Source of the DNA: Verrucomicrobiota bacterium
GTDB lineage: Bacteria > Verrucomicrobiota > Verrucomicrobiia > Opitutales > Opitutaceae
Direction: 5' to 3'
DNA: 45,664 nt
Assembly (NCBI GenBank): GCA_016871595.1
Contig: VHCY01000010.1
Location: forward strand, 1 to 45,664
The translations under genes and the position numbers were made by a program. Under the pieces are notes generated by a model. The model was not told the origin of the DNA and ran no database searches. It was given only the letters and a program-made list of their open reading frames with translations. Below are positions 31,586 to 39,499 of the stretch, piece after piece; the first letter of the stretch is position 1; each line of letters starts with the position of its first letter.

Positions 31586-33532
31586 ATGACGATCCCTGAC
31601 CGCCTCGCGGCCGCCGTGCAGTCCGGCCGCCTGCTCTCCAGCGCCGTCGACAACGTCCGTTCGTTCCTGCAGGCCGGGTTGCCGGAGTGGGCGCGGGCGA
31701 GCATCGGGGAACTGGTCGACGCGGAGGCGTGGTCGGAGCTGAACGACCGCTTCTACCGTTTCCTCGAGTTCGGCACGGGCGGGATGCGCGGGCGCACCAT
31801 CGGGGTCCGCCCCACCGCGGCGGAGCTGGGTGGCAATCCGGGCGGCTCCCCGGCCCACGCCGCCGTGGGCAGCAACGTCCTCAACGACTTCACGCTGGTG
31901 CGGGCCACCATCGGGCTCCACCGCTACGCGGTGCGCCACCTCGCGGCCACCGGCCAGCGTGGCCCCGCGCGGCTCGTGATCGCGCACGACGTCCGGCATT
32001 TTTCCCGCCACTTCTCGAACCTCGCCGCGGCGACCTGGATCCGCCTCGGCGGCGAGGCGTGGGTCTTCGACGGCCCCCGCCCCACGCCCCAGCTCAGCTT
32101 CTCCGTCCGCTGGCTGCGCGCGCACGCGGGCGTCGTCATCACCGCCAGCCACAACCCGCCCCACGACAATGGCTTCAAGGCCTACTTCGACGACGGCGGG
32201 CAGGTCGTGCCGCCGCACGACGCGGGCATCGTGGCCGAGGTGAACGCCGTCCCGCTCGGCGCGCTGGCCGCCTACCTTGATCCGTCCTGCCCCGGGGTGC
32301 ACGTCCTCGGCGCCGAGGCGGATGCGGCCTACCGGGCGGTCGCCGCGCGGGCCGTGCTGGATCCCGCGGTGTGCGCCCGGGCTGGACTGAAGGTGGTGTT
32401 CACCAACATCCACGGCACCGGCGCGGTCCACTCCGTGCCGCTGCTGGAGGCGGCGGGGTGCAGCGTGACCCCGGTGCCGGAGCAACTGGCGCCCGACGCG
32501 GGCTTCCCGACCGTGAAGTCGCCGAACCCGGAGAACGCCGAGGCGCTCGCGCGGGGCGTGGCGCTGGCCCGGGCGAACGGCGCGGACGTCGTGCTGGCGA
32601 CCGATCCGGATTGCGACCGGATGGGCTGCGCGGTGCGCAACCGCGCCGGCGACCTGGAACTGCTGACCGGCAACCAGATCGGCGCCCTGCTCACCGAGCA
32701 CCGCCTAGTGAAGTACAAGGAGCTCGGGCTGCTGCCCGCGGCCGGCACGTCGCGCGCGGCGACGATCAAGACCTTCGTGACCACGCGGCTGCAGGACGCG
32801 ATCGGCGAGGGCCACGGGGTGAAGGTCCTCAACACGCTCACCGGCTTCAAGTGGATCGCCGCCAAGCTCCGGCGTTACGAGGACCAGCTGCGCCGGGCCC
32901 TTGGCCCTGGCTTTGACTACGAGGCGGCGGACCTGCCCACGCGGGCGCGGCTGCTGCAGGAGCACTCCACCTTCTACGTGTTCGGCACCGAGGAGAGCTA
33001 CGGCTACCTCCCGAACGACTACGTGCGCGACAAGGATGGCAACTCCGCCTGCCTGATGTTCGCCGAGCTCTGCGCGTGGGTGAAGGCCCGCGGCCTGACG
33101 GTGCCCGAGTACCTCGACGAGCTGTTCCTCCGCTACGGGTTCTACCTCGAGGGCGTGATCAACCTCTACTACGAGGGCGCCTCGGGCAACGCGCGGATCC
33201 GCCGCATCCTCGAGAGCTACCGCAGCCGCCCGCCCGCCGCGTTCGGCGAGGTGCCCGTGACCCGGTTCCAGGACTTCGGCCGCGAGCGGATCGTCGATGC
33301 CGACGGGGAGGTGATCCCGGCGCAGGACCTGTACGTGGTGACGCTGGGCAACGGCTACTCCTTCGCCGCCCGCGGGTCCGGCACCGAGCCGAAGATGAAG
33401 TTTTACCTCTTCGCCCAGGAACGCGTGGCCGCCGCCGCGGATCTCCCCGCGACCAAGGCGCGCGTGCGCGCGACCCTCGACGAGCTCAGCCGGCGGATCG
33501 AGGCGGACGCGCGCGCGCGCGCCGAGGGCTGA
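31586..33532 (+). CDS. Phosphoglucomutase/phosphomannomutase family protein (PGM2-like)
   Basis: 648 residues, longer than the classical bacterial enzymes (about 450-550) and like the PGM2-type subfamily. All four alpha-D-phosphohexomutase elements are visible: the phosphoserine loop TASHNPPHDNGFK, the Mg2+-binding loop DPDCDRMG, the sugar-recognition loop GTEESYGYL and the phosphate-binding loop RGSGTEPKMKFY. It should interconvert hexose 6- and 1-phosphates (glucose or mannose; PGM2 relatives also act on pentose phosphates). It lies 49 bases after the UDPGP gene and two bases before the epimerase-like gene, so it links UDP-sugar synthesis to the sugar cassette downstream. Confidence 0.93.
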   Translation: MTIPDRLAAAVQSGRLLSSAVDNVRSFLQAGLPEWARASIGELVDAEAWSELNDRFYRFLEFGTGGMRGRTIGVRPTAAELGGNPGGSPAHAAVGSNVLNDFTLVRATIGLHRYAVRHLAATGQRGPARLVIAHDVRHFSRHFSNLAAATWIRLGGEAWVFDGPRPTPQLSFSVRWLRAHAGVVITASHNPPHDNGFKAYFDDGGQVVPPHDAGIVAEVNAVPLGALAAYLDPSCPGVHVLGAEADAAYRAVAARAVLDPAVCARAGLKVVFTNIHGTGAVHSVPLLEAAGCSVTPVPEQLAPDAGFPTVKSPNPENAEALARGVALARANGADVVLATDPDCDRMGCAVRNRAGDLELLTGNQIGALLTEHRLVKYKELGLLPAAGTSRAATIKTFVTTRLQDAIGEGHGVKVLNTLTGFKWIAAKLRRYEDQLRRALGPGFDYEAADLPTRARLLQEHSTFYVFGTEESYGYLPNDYVRDKDGNSACLMFAELCAWVKARGLTVPEYLDELFLRYGFYLEGVINLYYEGASGNARIRRILESYRSRPPAAFGEVPVTRFQDFGRERIVDADGEVIPAQDLYVVTLGNGYSFAARGSGTEPKMKFYLFAQERVAAAADLPATKARVRATLDELSRRIEADARARAEG

Positions 33533-33534
33533 CG

Positions 33535-34350
33535 ATGCGCGCCGCGATCACGGTCACGCTGGTCCCCGAGACGCGGGCTGGCCCCTTCGTCTTCTCCGCT
33601 GGCCTGGCCGACGCGTTCGCGCGGGCGGCGGGCTTGGGTTTCGACGCGGTGGAAATCTTCCCGGCCTCCGCGGAGGAGACGCCGGCCGACGAGATCGAGC
33701 GCCTGAGCGCGGCCCACGGCCTGCGGATCGCGGCGTTCGGGACGGGCGCCGGTTGGGTCCGTCACGGCCTGCGGCTCACCGACCCGGATCCGGTCGCGCG
33801 CCGGCGGGCGGTCGAGTTCATCGGGCGCATCCTCGCGCTGGGCGCCCGCTTCGGTGCACCCGCGATCATCGGCTCGATGCAGGGCCGGGCCGATCCCAGG
33901 GTGGCCCCTGATGCCGCCCTCGGGTGGCTGGCGGAGGGCCTGGCGGAACTGGGCGACCGCGCGCAGGCCGCGGGCGTGCCGCTGCTGCTCGAGCCGCTCA
34001 ACCGTTACGAGACCAACCTCTGCAACTCCCTCGGCGCGGCCGCGGCCCTGCTGGAGCGGGCAGGTTCCCCCGCGCTGCGCCTGCTCGCGGACCTGTTCCA
34101 TATGAACATCGAGGAGACGGATCCCGCCGCGGCCCTGCGCGCCGTCGGACCGCGCCTCGGGCACGTGCATTTCGCCGATTCCAACCGGCGCGCCCCCGGC
34201 TTCGGGCACACCGACTTCCGCCCGATCATCGCGGCGCTCCGGGAACTCGGTTATGCCGGGTACCTCTCCGCCGAGGTGCTCGCGTGGCCGGACCCGGAGG
34301 CGGCCGCCCGCCAGGTCATCACCCGCTTCCGCGCGCTCACCGCCCCCTGA
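33535..34350 (+). CDS. TIM-barrel sugar isomerase/epimerase, D-tagatose 3-epimerase-like
   Basis: 271 residues from ATG 33535. An AP-endonuclease-2-type TIM barrel with metal ligands E153 (LLLEPLNRYET), D186 (LLADLFHM), H212 (GHVHFAD) and E247 (YLSAEV), plus H189 and an Arg pair at 218-219. These match, shifted by one, the E152/D185/H211/E246 set with H188 and R217 of Pseudomonas cichorii D-tagatose 3-epimerase (from family knowledge). It should therefore be a divalent-metal ketose epimerase or isomerase; hydroxypyruvate isomerase-like activity is the alternative. It is followed after 6 bases by a mutarotase and then a dehydrogenase, making a compact sugar-processing cassette. Confidence 0.88.
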   Translation: MRAAITVTLVPETRAGPFVFSAGLADAFARAAGLGFDAVEIFPASAEETPADEIERLSAAHGLRIAAFGTGAGWVRHGLRLTDPDPVARRRAVEFIGRILALGARFGAPAIIGSMQGRADPRVAPDAALGWLAEGLAELGDRAQAAGVPLLLEPLNRYETNLCNSLGAAAALLERAGSPALRLLADLFHMNIEETDPAAALRAVGPRLGHVHFADSNRRAPGFGHTDFRPIIAALRELGYAGYLSAEVLAWPDPEAAARQVITRFRALTAP

Positions 34351-34356
34351 CTTCAG

Positions 34357-34803
34357 ATGCTCAAACACACCCTGATCCACCCCAAGATCAACGAGGTCCT
34401 CGGCCGCGCCGGGCACCACGCGCGGATCCTCATCGCCGACGGCAACTATCCCGCCTCCACCAAGCGGGGGCCGCACGCCGAGGTCGTCTGCCTCAACCTC
34501 TCGCCCGGGGTGGTGACCGTCGCCCAGGCCCTGCACGCCGTCCTCAGCGCGATCCCGATCGACGAGATCAACACGATGGGCATCCCGGCCGATGACCCTT
34601 ACGCGGCCTTCGGCGAGCCCAAGGCGTGGCCGGAATTCCGGGCGCTGGCCAGCGCGGCTGGCGTGAAGGCGCCGCTCACGCCCATCTCGAAGTGGGATTT
34701 CTACCGCGCGGTCGAGTCGCCCGACCACGTCCTGACCATCCAGACGGCCGACCAGGCCCTGTGGGCGAACGTCCTGCTCACCGTCGGCGTCCGCACCCCC
34801 TGA
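34357..34803 (+). CDS. RbsD/FucU-family sugar mutarotase
   Basis: 148 residues. The N-terminal LKHTLIHPKINEVLGRAGHH with H20/H21, IADGNYPAS with D28, and the C-terminal WANVLLTVGV match the RbsD/FucU family, which interconverts anomers of free sugars (ribose, fucose). The length and C-terminus fit FucU somewhat better than RbsD, but the middle (GPHAEVVCLNLSPGVVTVAQ) is closer to RbsD-type sequences, so specificity is open. The gene is 4 bases from the zinc dehydrogenase and 6 from the epimerase-like gene, so it probably feeds the correct anomer to one of these enzymes. Cytoplasmic; no membrane segment. Confidence 0.9.
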   Translation: MLKHTLIHPKINEVLGRAGHHARILIADGNYPASTKRGPHAEVVCLNLSPGVVTVAQALHAVLSAIPIDEINTMGIPADDPYAAFGEPKAWPEFRALASAAGVKAPLTPISKWDFYRAVESPDHVLTIQTADQALWANVLLTVGVRTP

Positions 34804-34807
34804 ACCG

Positions 34808-35845
34808 ATGCAGGCGCTAGAGTTGACCCGTCCCGGCTCGTTCCGCGTCGCCGAGGTGGCCGCGCCCGGTGCCCCTGGTCCCGGCGAGGCGCTGCTGCGG
34901 GTACACCGGGTCGGCATCTGCGGCACGGACCTCGCCGGTTACCTCGGCAAGATGCCGTTCTTCAGCTACCCGCGGATTCCGGGCCACGAGCTCGGGGTCG
35001 AGGTGCTGGCCGTCGGCGAGGGCGTCACCCACGTCCGCCCCGGGGACCGTTGCGCCGTCGAGCCGTACCTGAACTGCGGCCGGTGCTACGCTTGCCGGCG
35101 GGGGCACACGAACTGTTGCGAGCACAACCGCACCTTGGGCGTGATGTGCGATGGCGGCCTGTGCGAGCGCATCATCCTGCCCGCGGCCAAGCTGCACCCC
35201 TCGGCGCGGCTGTCGTTCGAGCAACTCGCGCTGGTGGAGACGCTCGCGATCGGCTGCCACGCCGTGGACCGCGGCGCGCCGGCGGCGGGGGAACAGATCC
35301 TCGTCGTGGGCGCGGGGCCGATTGGCCTCAGCGCGATCGTGTTCGCCCGCCTCTCCGGCGCGCGGACCCTCGTGATGGACGTGAACGCGGAGCGCCTCGC
35401 GTTTGTCCGGGAAGTGATGGGCGTGCCGGACACCCTGCAGGTCACCGGCGCCGAGGCCGATCTGGCGGCGCTGGGCGAGGCCACCGGCGGGCGCCTCGCG
35501 GACGTCGTGATCGACGCGACCGGCAATCCCGCCTCGATGGCGCGCGCGCTCCAGTTCTGCGCCTTCCGCGGACGCTTGGTCTACGTGGGCATCACGGCAT
35601 CCGCGATCACCTTCCCGCACGCGCCGGTGCTGCACCGTCGCGAACTCGACCTCCGTGCCAGCCGGAATGCCCTGCCGGGGGATTTCCGGCGGATCATCCG
35701 GCTGATCGAGGAGGGGGCGATCGATACGCGCCCGTGGATCACCCACACCTCCGACTTCGCCGGCCTGCCCGCCGTCTTCCCGTCGTGGACGCGCCCGGAG
35801 ACGCGCGTGATCAAGGCGATGGTTGCGGTGCCGGCTCCGGCCTGA
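34808..35845 (+). CDS. Zinc-dependent alcohol/polyol dehydrogenase (MDR family)
   Basis: 345 residues, starting four bases after the mutarotase. The catalytic zinc ligands are C38, H60 and E61 (ICGTDLAG, GHE), and the structural zinc site is C90-C93-C96-C104 (CGRCYACRRGHTNCC). The Rossmann domain has GAGPIG (about 169-174) and an Asp at the end of the second strand (VMDVNAERL), which predicts NAD+ rather than NADP+. Family members oxidise sugars, polyols or galactonate-type acids. In context it probably oxidises the sugar handled by the adjacent epimerase and mutarotase. An NHL protein gene follows after 11 bases. Confidence 0.92.
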   Translation: MQALELTRPGSFRVAEVAAPGAPGPGEALLRVHRVGICGTDLAGYLGKMPFFSYPRIPGHELGVEVLAVGEGVTHVRPGDRCAVEPYLNCGRCYACRRGHTNCCEHNRTLGVMCDGGLCERIILPAAKLHPSARLSFEQLALVETLAIGCHAVDRGAPAAGEQILVVGAGPIGLSAIVFARLSGARTLVMDVNAERLAFVREVMGVPDTLQVTGAEADLAALGEATGGRLADVVIDATGNPASMARALQFCAFRGRLVYVGITASAITFPHAPVLHRRELDLRASRNALPGDFRRIIRLIEEGAIDTRPWITHTSDFAGLPAVFPSWTRPETRVIKAMVAVPAPA

Positions 35846-35856
35846 GCCTTTCCCCG

Positions 35857-36948
35857 ATGCGCTTCCCCTTCCTTTTCCTCGTGTTGGCGGTCCTGCCTTT
35901 GACCGGCCGCGCCGAATGGACGGTGGTGAACATCGCTGGCACCGGCGTGCGCGGCTTCGGGGGCGATGGCGGCCCGGCCGCGACCGCGGTGCTGAATGAT
36001 CCCTTCGGGATGGCGCGCGCTCCCGACGGCTCCCTCTGGTTCTGCGAGTACGGCGGCCATCGCCTCCGCCGCATCGCGCCCGATGGCACGATCACCACGG
36101 TCGCCGGAACCGGGGAGCGCGGTTACGCCGGTGACGGCGGCCCGGCGCTCGCGGCCCGCCTCGACAAGCCCCACGAGCTCCGCTTCGACGCGGCCGGGGA
36201 CTGTTACTTCACGGATATGGCGAACCACGTCATCCGGCGGATCGAGCTTCGCACGGGGCTGATTTCCACGGTGGCGGGGACGGGCGGCAAACGGGGTTAC
36301 GCGGGTGACGGTGGACCCGCGACGGCCGCCCTGCTCGGCCAGCCGCATAGCCTGCAGTTCGGCCCCGACGGGCACCTTTACCTGTGCGACACGGGCAATC
36401 ACGTGGTCCGTCGCGTCGAGGCCCGCACTGGGATCATCACCACGATCGCCGGGACCGGGGTGGCGGGGCCGACCCCCGACGGGGCGCTGCTCGCGGGCAC
36501 GCCCCTCCGGGGACCGCGAGCGATCGACTTCGACGCGCAAGGGCGGCTCTGGCTGGCCACGCGCGAGGGCAATCAGGTCTTCCGCCTCGATCTGGCGGCG
36601 GGCCGCATCCATCACGTCGCCGGCACGGGCCGGCCCGGCTTCACCGGGAACGGCGGACCCGCCCGGGAGGCCACGCTCAGCGGCCCGAAGGGGCTCGCGC
36701 TCGACCGGGAGGGCAACGTCTGGCTCGCGGACACGGAAAGCCACAGCATCCGGCGGATCACGCCCGGTGGCATCCTCGAGCTCATCGCGGGAACCGGACG
36801 GAAGGGCGATGGCCCGCCCGGATCCGGGACCGCCTGCGCGCTGGCGCGGCCCCACGGGGTTTTCATTGAGGCAGACGGGTCTGTCCTTGTTGGGGACAGC
36901 GAGACCCATCGCCTGCGCCGGCTGCTTCCGCCGCCCAACGCCCGCTGA
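35857..36948 (+). CDS. Exported NHL-repeat beta-propeller protein
   Basis: 363 residues from ATG 35857 with a signal peptide (about 1-20, ending GRAE). Six repeats of roughly 54 residues follow, each starting with an 'I..(V/I)AGTG..G..GDGGPA..A' turn and ending with '(D)..NH.(I/V)RR(I/V)'. This is a six-bladed NHL propeller filling the whole protein, with no additional catalytic domain. NHL propellers bind proteins, RNA or glycans, or serve as lactonases or lyases. A periplasmic sugar-lactone role would fit the dehydrogenase encoded just upstream, but this is inference; catalytic residues of lactonases were not identified. It converges on the exported hypothetical gene ending at 36973. Confidence 0.87.
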   Translation: MRFPFLFLVLAVLPLTGRAEWTVVNIAGTGVRGFGGDGGPAATAVLNDPFGMARAPDGSLWFCEYGGHRLRRIAPDGTITTVAGTGERGYAGDGGPALAARLDKPHELRFDAAGDCYFTDMANHVIRRIELRTGLISTVAGTGGKRGYAGDGGPATAALLGQPHSLQFGPDGHLYLCDTGNHVVRRVEARTGIITTIAGTGVAGPTPDGALLAGTPLRGPRAIDFDAQGRLWLATREGNQVFRLDLAAGRIHHVAGTGRPGFTGNGGPAREATLSGPKGLALDREGNVWLADTESHSIRRITPGGILELIAGTGRKGDGPPGSGTACALARPHGVFIEADGSVLVGDSETHRLRRLLPPPNAR

Positions 36949-36972
36949 CTCCTCGTACCGTTCGCCGGGCCC

Positions 36973-37656
36973 TCAGGGCGTGGGCGCGCGCGGATAAGGT
37001 TCGTAGCGCGAAAACGTGACCTGCAGGTCGGCGTCCAGCGACTTGAACCAGTAGGCGTCGCCGCGGACCGAGGTTTGCACGGCTTGGGGCAGGCTGGGTT
37101 TCTCCCCGGCGGGCAGGCTGAAGGTCAGCTGCGTGCGCAGCTTCGAGATGTGGATGCCGAGGGCCGGGCGGAACGGGGCCTCATTCTCCAGCGTGATCGC
37201 CTCGATGGTGCGGGTGGGCCGGTGCACCACCACGGTGGCGTGCAGAAAATCGGCCGTCCGGTCGCCGGCCTCCGCGGGCCGGAGGCGGCAGCGGTAGGTG
37301 GCGCGCTCGTCCGCCTCGGCGACCGCCTTGGCCTCCGCGGGGTCGATCTGTTCGGCGAGTCGCGGCGCGGTGCCGCCGCGGGAGCGTCGCGAGCGGGTGT
37401 CGCGGTACTCGGCGAGTTCCGCGGGGGTGGGGGGGCGGCCGTCCTTCCGGAGCAGGCTCCAGCGGCCGAAGTCAGGCCGCGTGGCGTCGTGCCGTTCCTC
37501 CAGTGAGCGCTGCCCGTCGGAAGTTGTCTGCACGTAGGACCAGTCTGGGGGGACCTCGGAGCGGAAACCGCGCAGCGCCGCGACGAGGTCCGGGTCGGCG
37601 CCGGCCGCCAGGGCCGCGGGCGGGAGCAGGAACAGGAGGAGGGTAAGGGCGCGCAC
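36973..37656 (-). CDS. Exported protein of unknown function
   Basis: About 227 residues from GTG 37656; a TTG two codons upstream (37662) overlaps the preceding stop and is possible. A signal peptide (LTLLLFLLPPAALAAG) leads to a soluble domain with 'VPPDWSYVQTTSDGQRSLEERHD', several charged stretches and a C-terminal block LDADLQVTFSRYEPYPR. The wording 'FGRWSLL--DGRPPT-AEL-EY' and 'VNRPTRTIEAI'-like text resembles periplasmic proteins of unknown function found in Gram-negative bacteria, and a role near the membrane is all that can be said. It immediately follows the GreA/GreB-like gene and may be co-transcribed. Confidence 0.72.
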   Translation of the reverse strand: MRALTLLLFLLPPAALAAGADPDLVAALRGFRSEVPPDWSYVQTTSDGQRSLEERHDATRPDFGRWSLLRKDGRPPTPAELAEYRDTRSRRSRGGTAPRLAEQIDPAEAKAVAEADERATYRCRLRPAEAGDRTADFLHATVVVHRPTRTIEAITLENEAPFRPALGIHISKLRTQLTFSLPAGEKPSLPQAVQTSVRGDAYWFKSLDADLQVTFSRYEPYPRAPTP

Positions 37657-37658
37657 GT

Positions 37659-38144
37659 TCAAGCGATGGCCGTGATGCGCGCGCGGATCGCCCGGCCGCC
37701 GCGGGGCGTCACCACCTCGTCGCCCACGCGGCGACCGATCACCTGGCTTCCCAGAGGGGACTGCGGCGTCAACACCATCACCTCGCCCGCGGCGGTCGCC
37801 ACGGTCAGGCCGCCGGCGCGCGGACCGAGGAAGTAGCGCGAGGGAATGCCGCCGGAATCCAGCGTGACGAGGGCGCCGAGCGCCGCGGGGTCCGCCGGGG
37901 AGAACGCGGGGAGGGGAAGCGCGGCGAACAGGCCGATGGCCTCCGCGGCCTCCTGGACCTGGCGGGACTGGCCCTCGGCGAGATAGGCGGCCTCCTGGCT
38001 GTGCGTGTCCCACTTGTTTTCCGGCCGGCTCTCCTCGCTGGTCGCCTCCTCGTGGGCGTCCGCGGCGGCCCGCGCCTGGCGCGCCTGCTCCTCCCGGAGC
38101 GCGGCCAGAATGGCGTCGCGCAGCGCGTGTTTGTCGATGGGCAT
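37659..38144 (-). CDS. GreA/GreB-like transcription factor
   Basis: 161 residues from ATG 38144. The N-terminal half is a short helical hairpin with an acidic patch around residues 29-42 and the block NKWDTHSQEAAYLAEGQSRQ, and the C-terminal half is a GreA_GreB domain: SPLGSQVIGRRVGDEV followed by TPRGG. It may enter the RNA polymerase secondary channel, like Gre and Rnk proteins, but the N-terminal arm is shorter than in GreA, so cleavage activity is uncertain. The ATG lies two bases after the U-run of an intrinsic terminator, so it has no room for a normal ribosome-binding site. The next gene overlaps or follows directly. Confidence 0.85.
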   Translation of the reverse strand: MPIDKHALRDAILAALREEQARQARAAADAHEEATSEESRPENKWDTHSQEAAYLAEGQSRQVQEAAEAIGLFAALPLPAFSPADPAALGALVTLDSGGIPSRYFLGPRAGGLTVATAAGEVMVLTPQSPLGSQVIGRRVGDEVVTPRGGRAIRARITAIA

Positions 38145-38175
38145 TAAAAAATCCCGGGCCGGGAAGGCCCGGGAT
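38145..38175 (-). terminator. Intrinsic terminator after hpf, running into the next start codon
   Basis: On the minus strand ATCCCGGGCC and GGCCCGGGAT form a perfect 10-bp stem (38151-38160 with 38166-38175) around a 5-base loop, followed by a run of T (complement of A at 38146-38151). The T-run is next to TTAATG, where ATG (38144) starts the GreA/GreB-like gene. It should end hpf transcription and may also limit expression of the downstream gene. Confidence 0.85.
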
Positions 38176-38236
38176 GCAGGATGTTCGAGGGCCGCCCCGG
38201 GGAGGCGCCGGGGGGGCGCCTGCGGGGCGGACGGCC

Positions 38237-38611
38237 TCAGGCGTGGGCCTTGGGCAACTCGACGCCCAGCTCGGTGGCGTGCGGGTGGTTGCGCTTCACC
38301 CGCAGGAGCTGGTGGCGGCGCTGGAGCATCCGGTCGAGCTTGTCGACCAGGAGCGTGACCGCCTTGTGGCACTCGTCGGCCTCGACGGCGGCGTTCATAT
38401 CGGGCCCGTGGATCTGGATGTGTCCCTTGGCGGTGAACTGCATCCCGGTGGCGGGGCTGCGGTCGCAGGCGAGTTCCACCCGGATCCGGATGATCCGCTC
38501 GTCGTGACGAAACAATCGCGCCGTCTTCTCGCGCACGAATTCCTTGAGGGAGGGGGTGAGCTCGAGATGAATGCCGGAGACGATGACTTCGTGGTGGTTT
38601 TGGCTGTTCAT
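38237..38611 (-). CDS. hpf: Short-form ribosome hibernation promoting factor
   Basis: 124 residues from ATG 38611. It shows the HPF/YfiA fold: VIVSGIHLELTPSLKEFVRE at the N-terminus, then the strand-helix pattern IRIRVELACDRS, FTAKGHIQIHGPDMNAAVEA and a C-terminal helix VDKLDRMLQRRHQLLR. The long-form C-terminal dimerisation domain is absent. It binds the 30S decoding centre in stationary phase and inactivates or dimerises ribosomes. An in-frame extension to 38677 was not used because the MNSQNHHEVIVSG start is typical. A strong terminator follows at 38145-38175. It is divergent from the SDR gene. Confidence 0.93.
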   Translation of the reverse strand: MNSQNHHEVIVSGIHLELTPSLKEFVREKTARLFRHDERIIRIRVELACDRSPATGMQFTAKGHIQIHGPDMNAAVEADECHKAVTLLVDKLDRMLQRRHQLLRVKRNHPHATELGVELPKAHA

Positions 38612-38686
38612 AGTGCTGCGTTTGGTTTCGTGTGCGCGGCCGCCGGCCGGGGGCCGGAGTCGCGGAAATTGATCCACTTTTCACCG

Positions 38687-39499
38687 ATGTCCCTAAACGA
38701 CCCGAACCTGACTGATCTCGCGGCCGCGGTCGTCACGGGAGGCTCCTCCGGTCTGGGGGAAGCTTTCATTCGTCTACTGCGGACTCTGGGCACGGCGGTC
38801 CCGGTTTGCAACCTCTCCCGGCGTCCTTGCGCGGAAAAAACCGGGGCCAATTTCAAGCCGCCGCCGCACCACGTCCCCTGCGATCTCGCGGATCCCGCGG
38901 CGCTGGCGCGGGCGGCGGGCGCCGTCACCGGGTGGCTGGAGACCGTGCCGGCCGGGCCGGTGCTGCTGGTGAACAACGCCGGGCTGGGCGCCTTCGGGCG
39001 CTTCCCGGGCGATGATCCCGCGCGGCAACTGGCGATCATCGACGTGAACGTGCGCGCGGTCGTCGACCTCACCGGACGGCTGCTGCCGGTGCTGCGGGCC
39101 CGCGGGGGCGGCATCCTGAACGTGGCCTCGGTCGTCGCGTATCAACCGACCCCGTACGCGGCGACCTACGGGGCGAGCAAGGCCTTCCTGCTCAGCTGGT
39201 CCCTGGCGTTGCGCGAGGAGCTGAGGGGGTCCGGCCTGCGGGTGACCGCCTGCTGCCCCGGCACCACCGCCACGGGCTTTTTCGACGCCGCCGGCCTGGA
39301 CCGTTTGCCGGGAGCGGCGATGGGCGCGGAGGAGGTGGCGCGCTTCGCCTTGCGGGCGTGGGCGCGGGACCGTCCTCACGCCGTGCCCGGCCTGCCCAAC
39401 CGGGTGCTGACCTGGGCGGGCAGCTGCCTGCCCCGCACCGCCGCCGCCCGCGTGGCCGGCCTCGTCCTGCGGCGCCGGGCCGGGCCGGCGTTGCCGTGA
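38687..39499 (+). CDS. Short-chain dehydrogenase/reductase
   Basis: 270 residues from ATG 38687. Cofactor motif TGGSSGLGEAF (about 18-28), NNAG (in LLVNNAGLGAFG), catalytic Ser in LNVASVVAYQ and YGASK (Tyr and Lys) are all present, so it is an active classical SDR. The C-terminal part (residues about 225-270) is hydrophobic and basic, with AGSCLPRTAAARVAGLVLRR, which may be a membrane-contacting tail as in some acyl-lipid-linked SDRs. The substrate is unknown. Its TGA overlaps the GTG of the pseudouridine synthase gene (GTGA), implying coupling. Confidence 0.9.
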   Translation: MSLNDPNLTDLAAAVVTGGSSGLGEAFIRLLRTLGTAVPVCNLSRRPCAEKTGANFKPPPHHVPCDLADPAALARAAGAVTGWLETVPAGPVLLVNNAGLGAFGRFPGDDPARQLAIIDVNVRAVVDLTGRLLPVLRARGGGILNVASVVAYQPTPYAATYGASKAFLLSWSLALREELRGSGLRVTACCPGTTATGFFDAAGLDRLPGAAMGAEEVARFALRAWARDRPHAVPGLPNRVLTWAGSCLPRTAAARVAGLVLRRRAGPALP

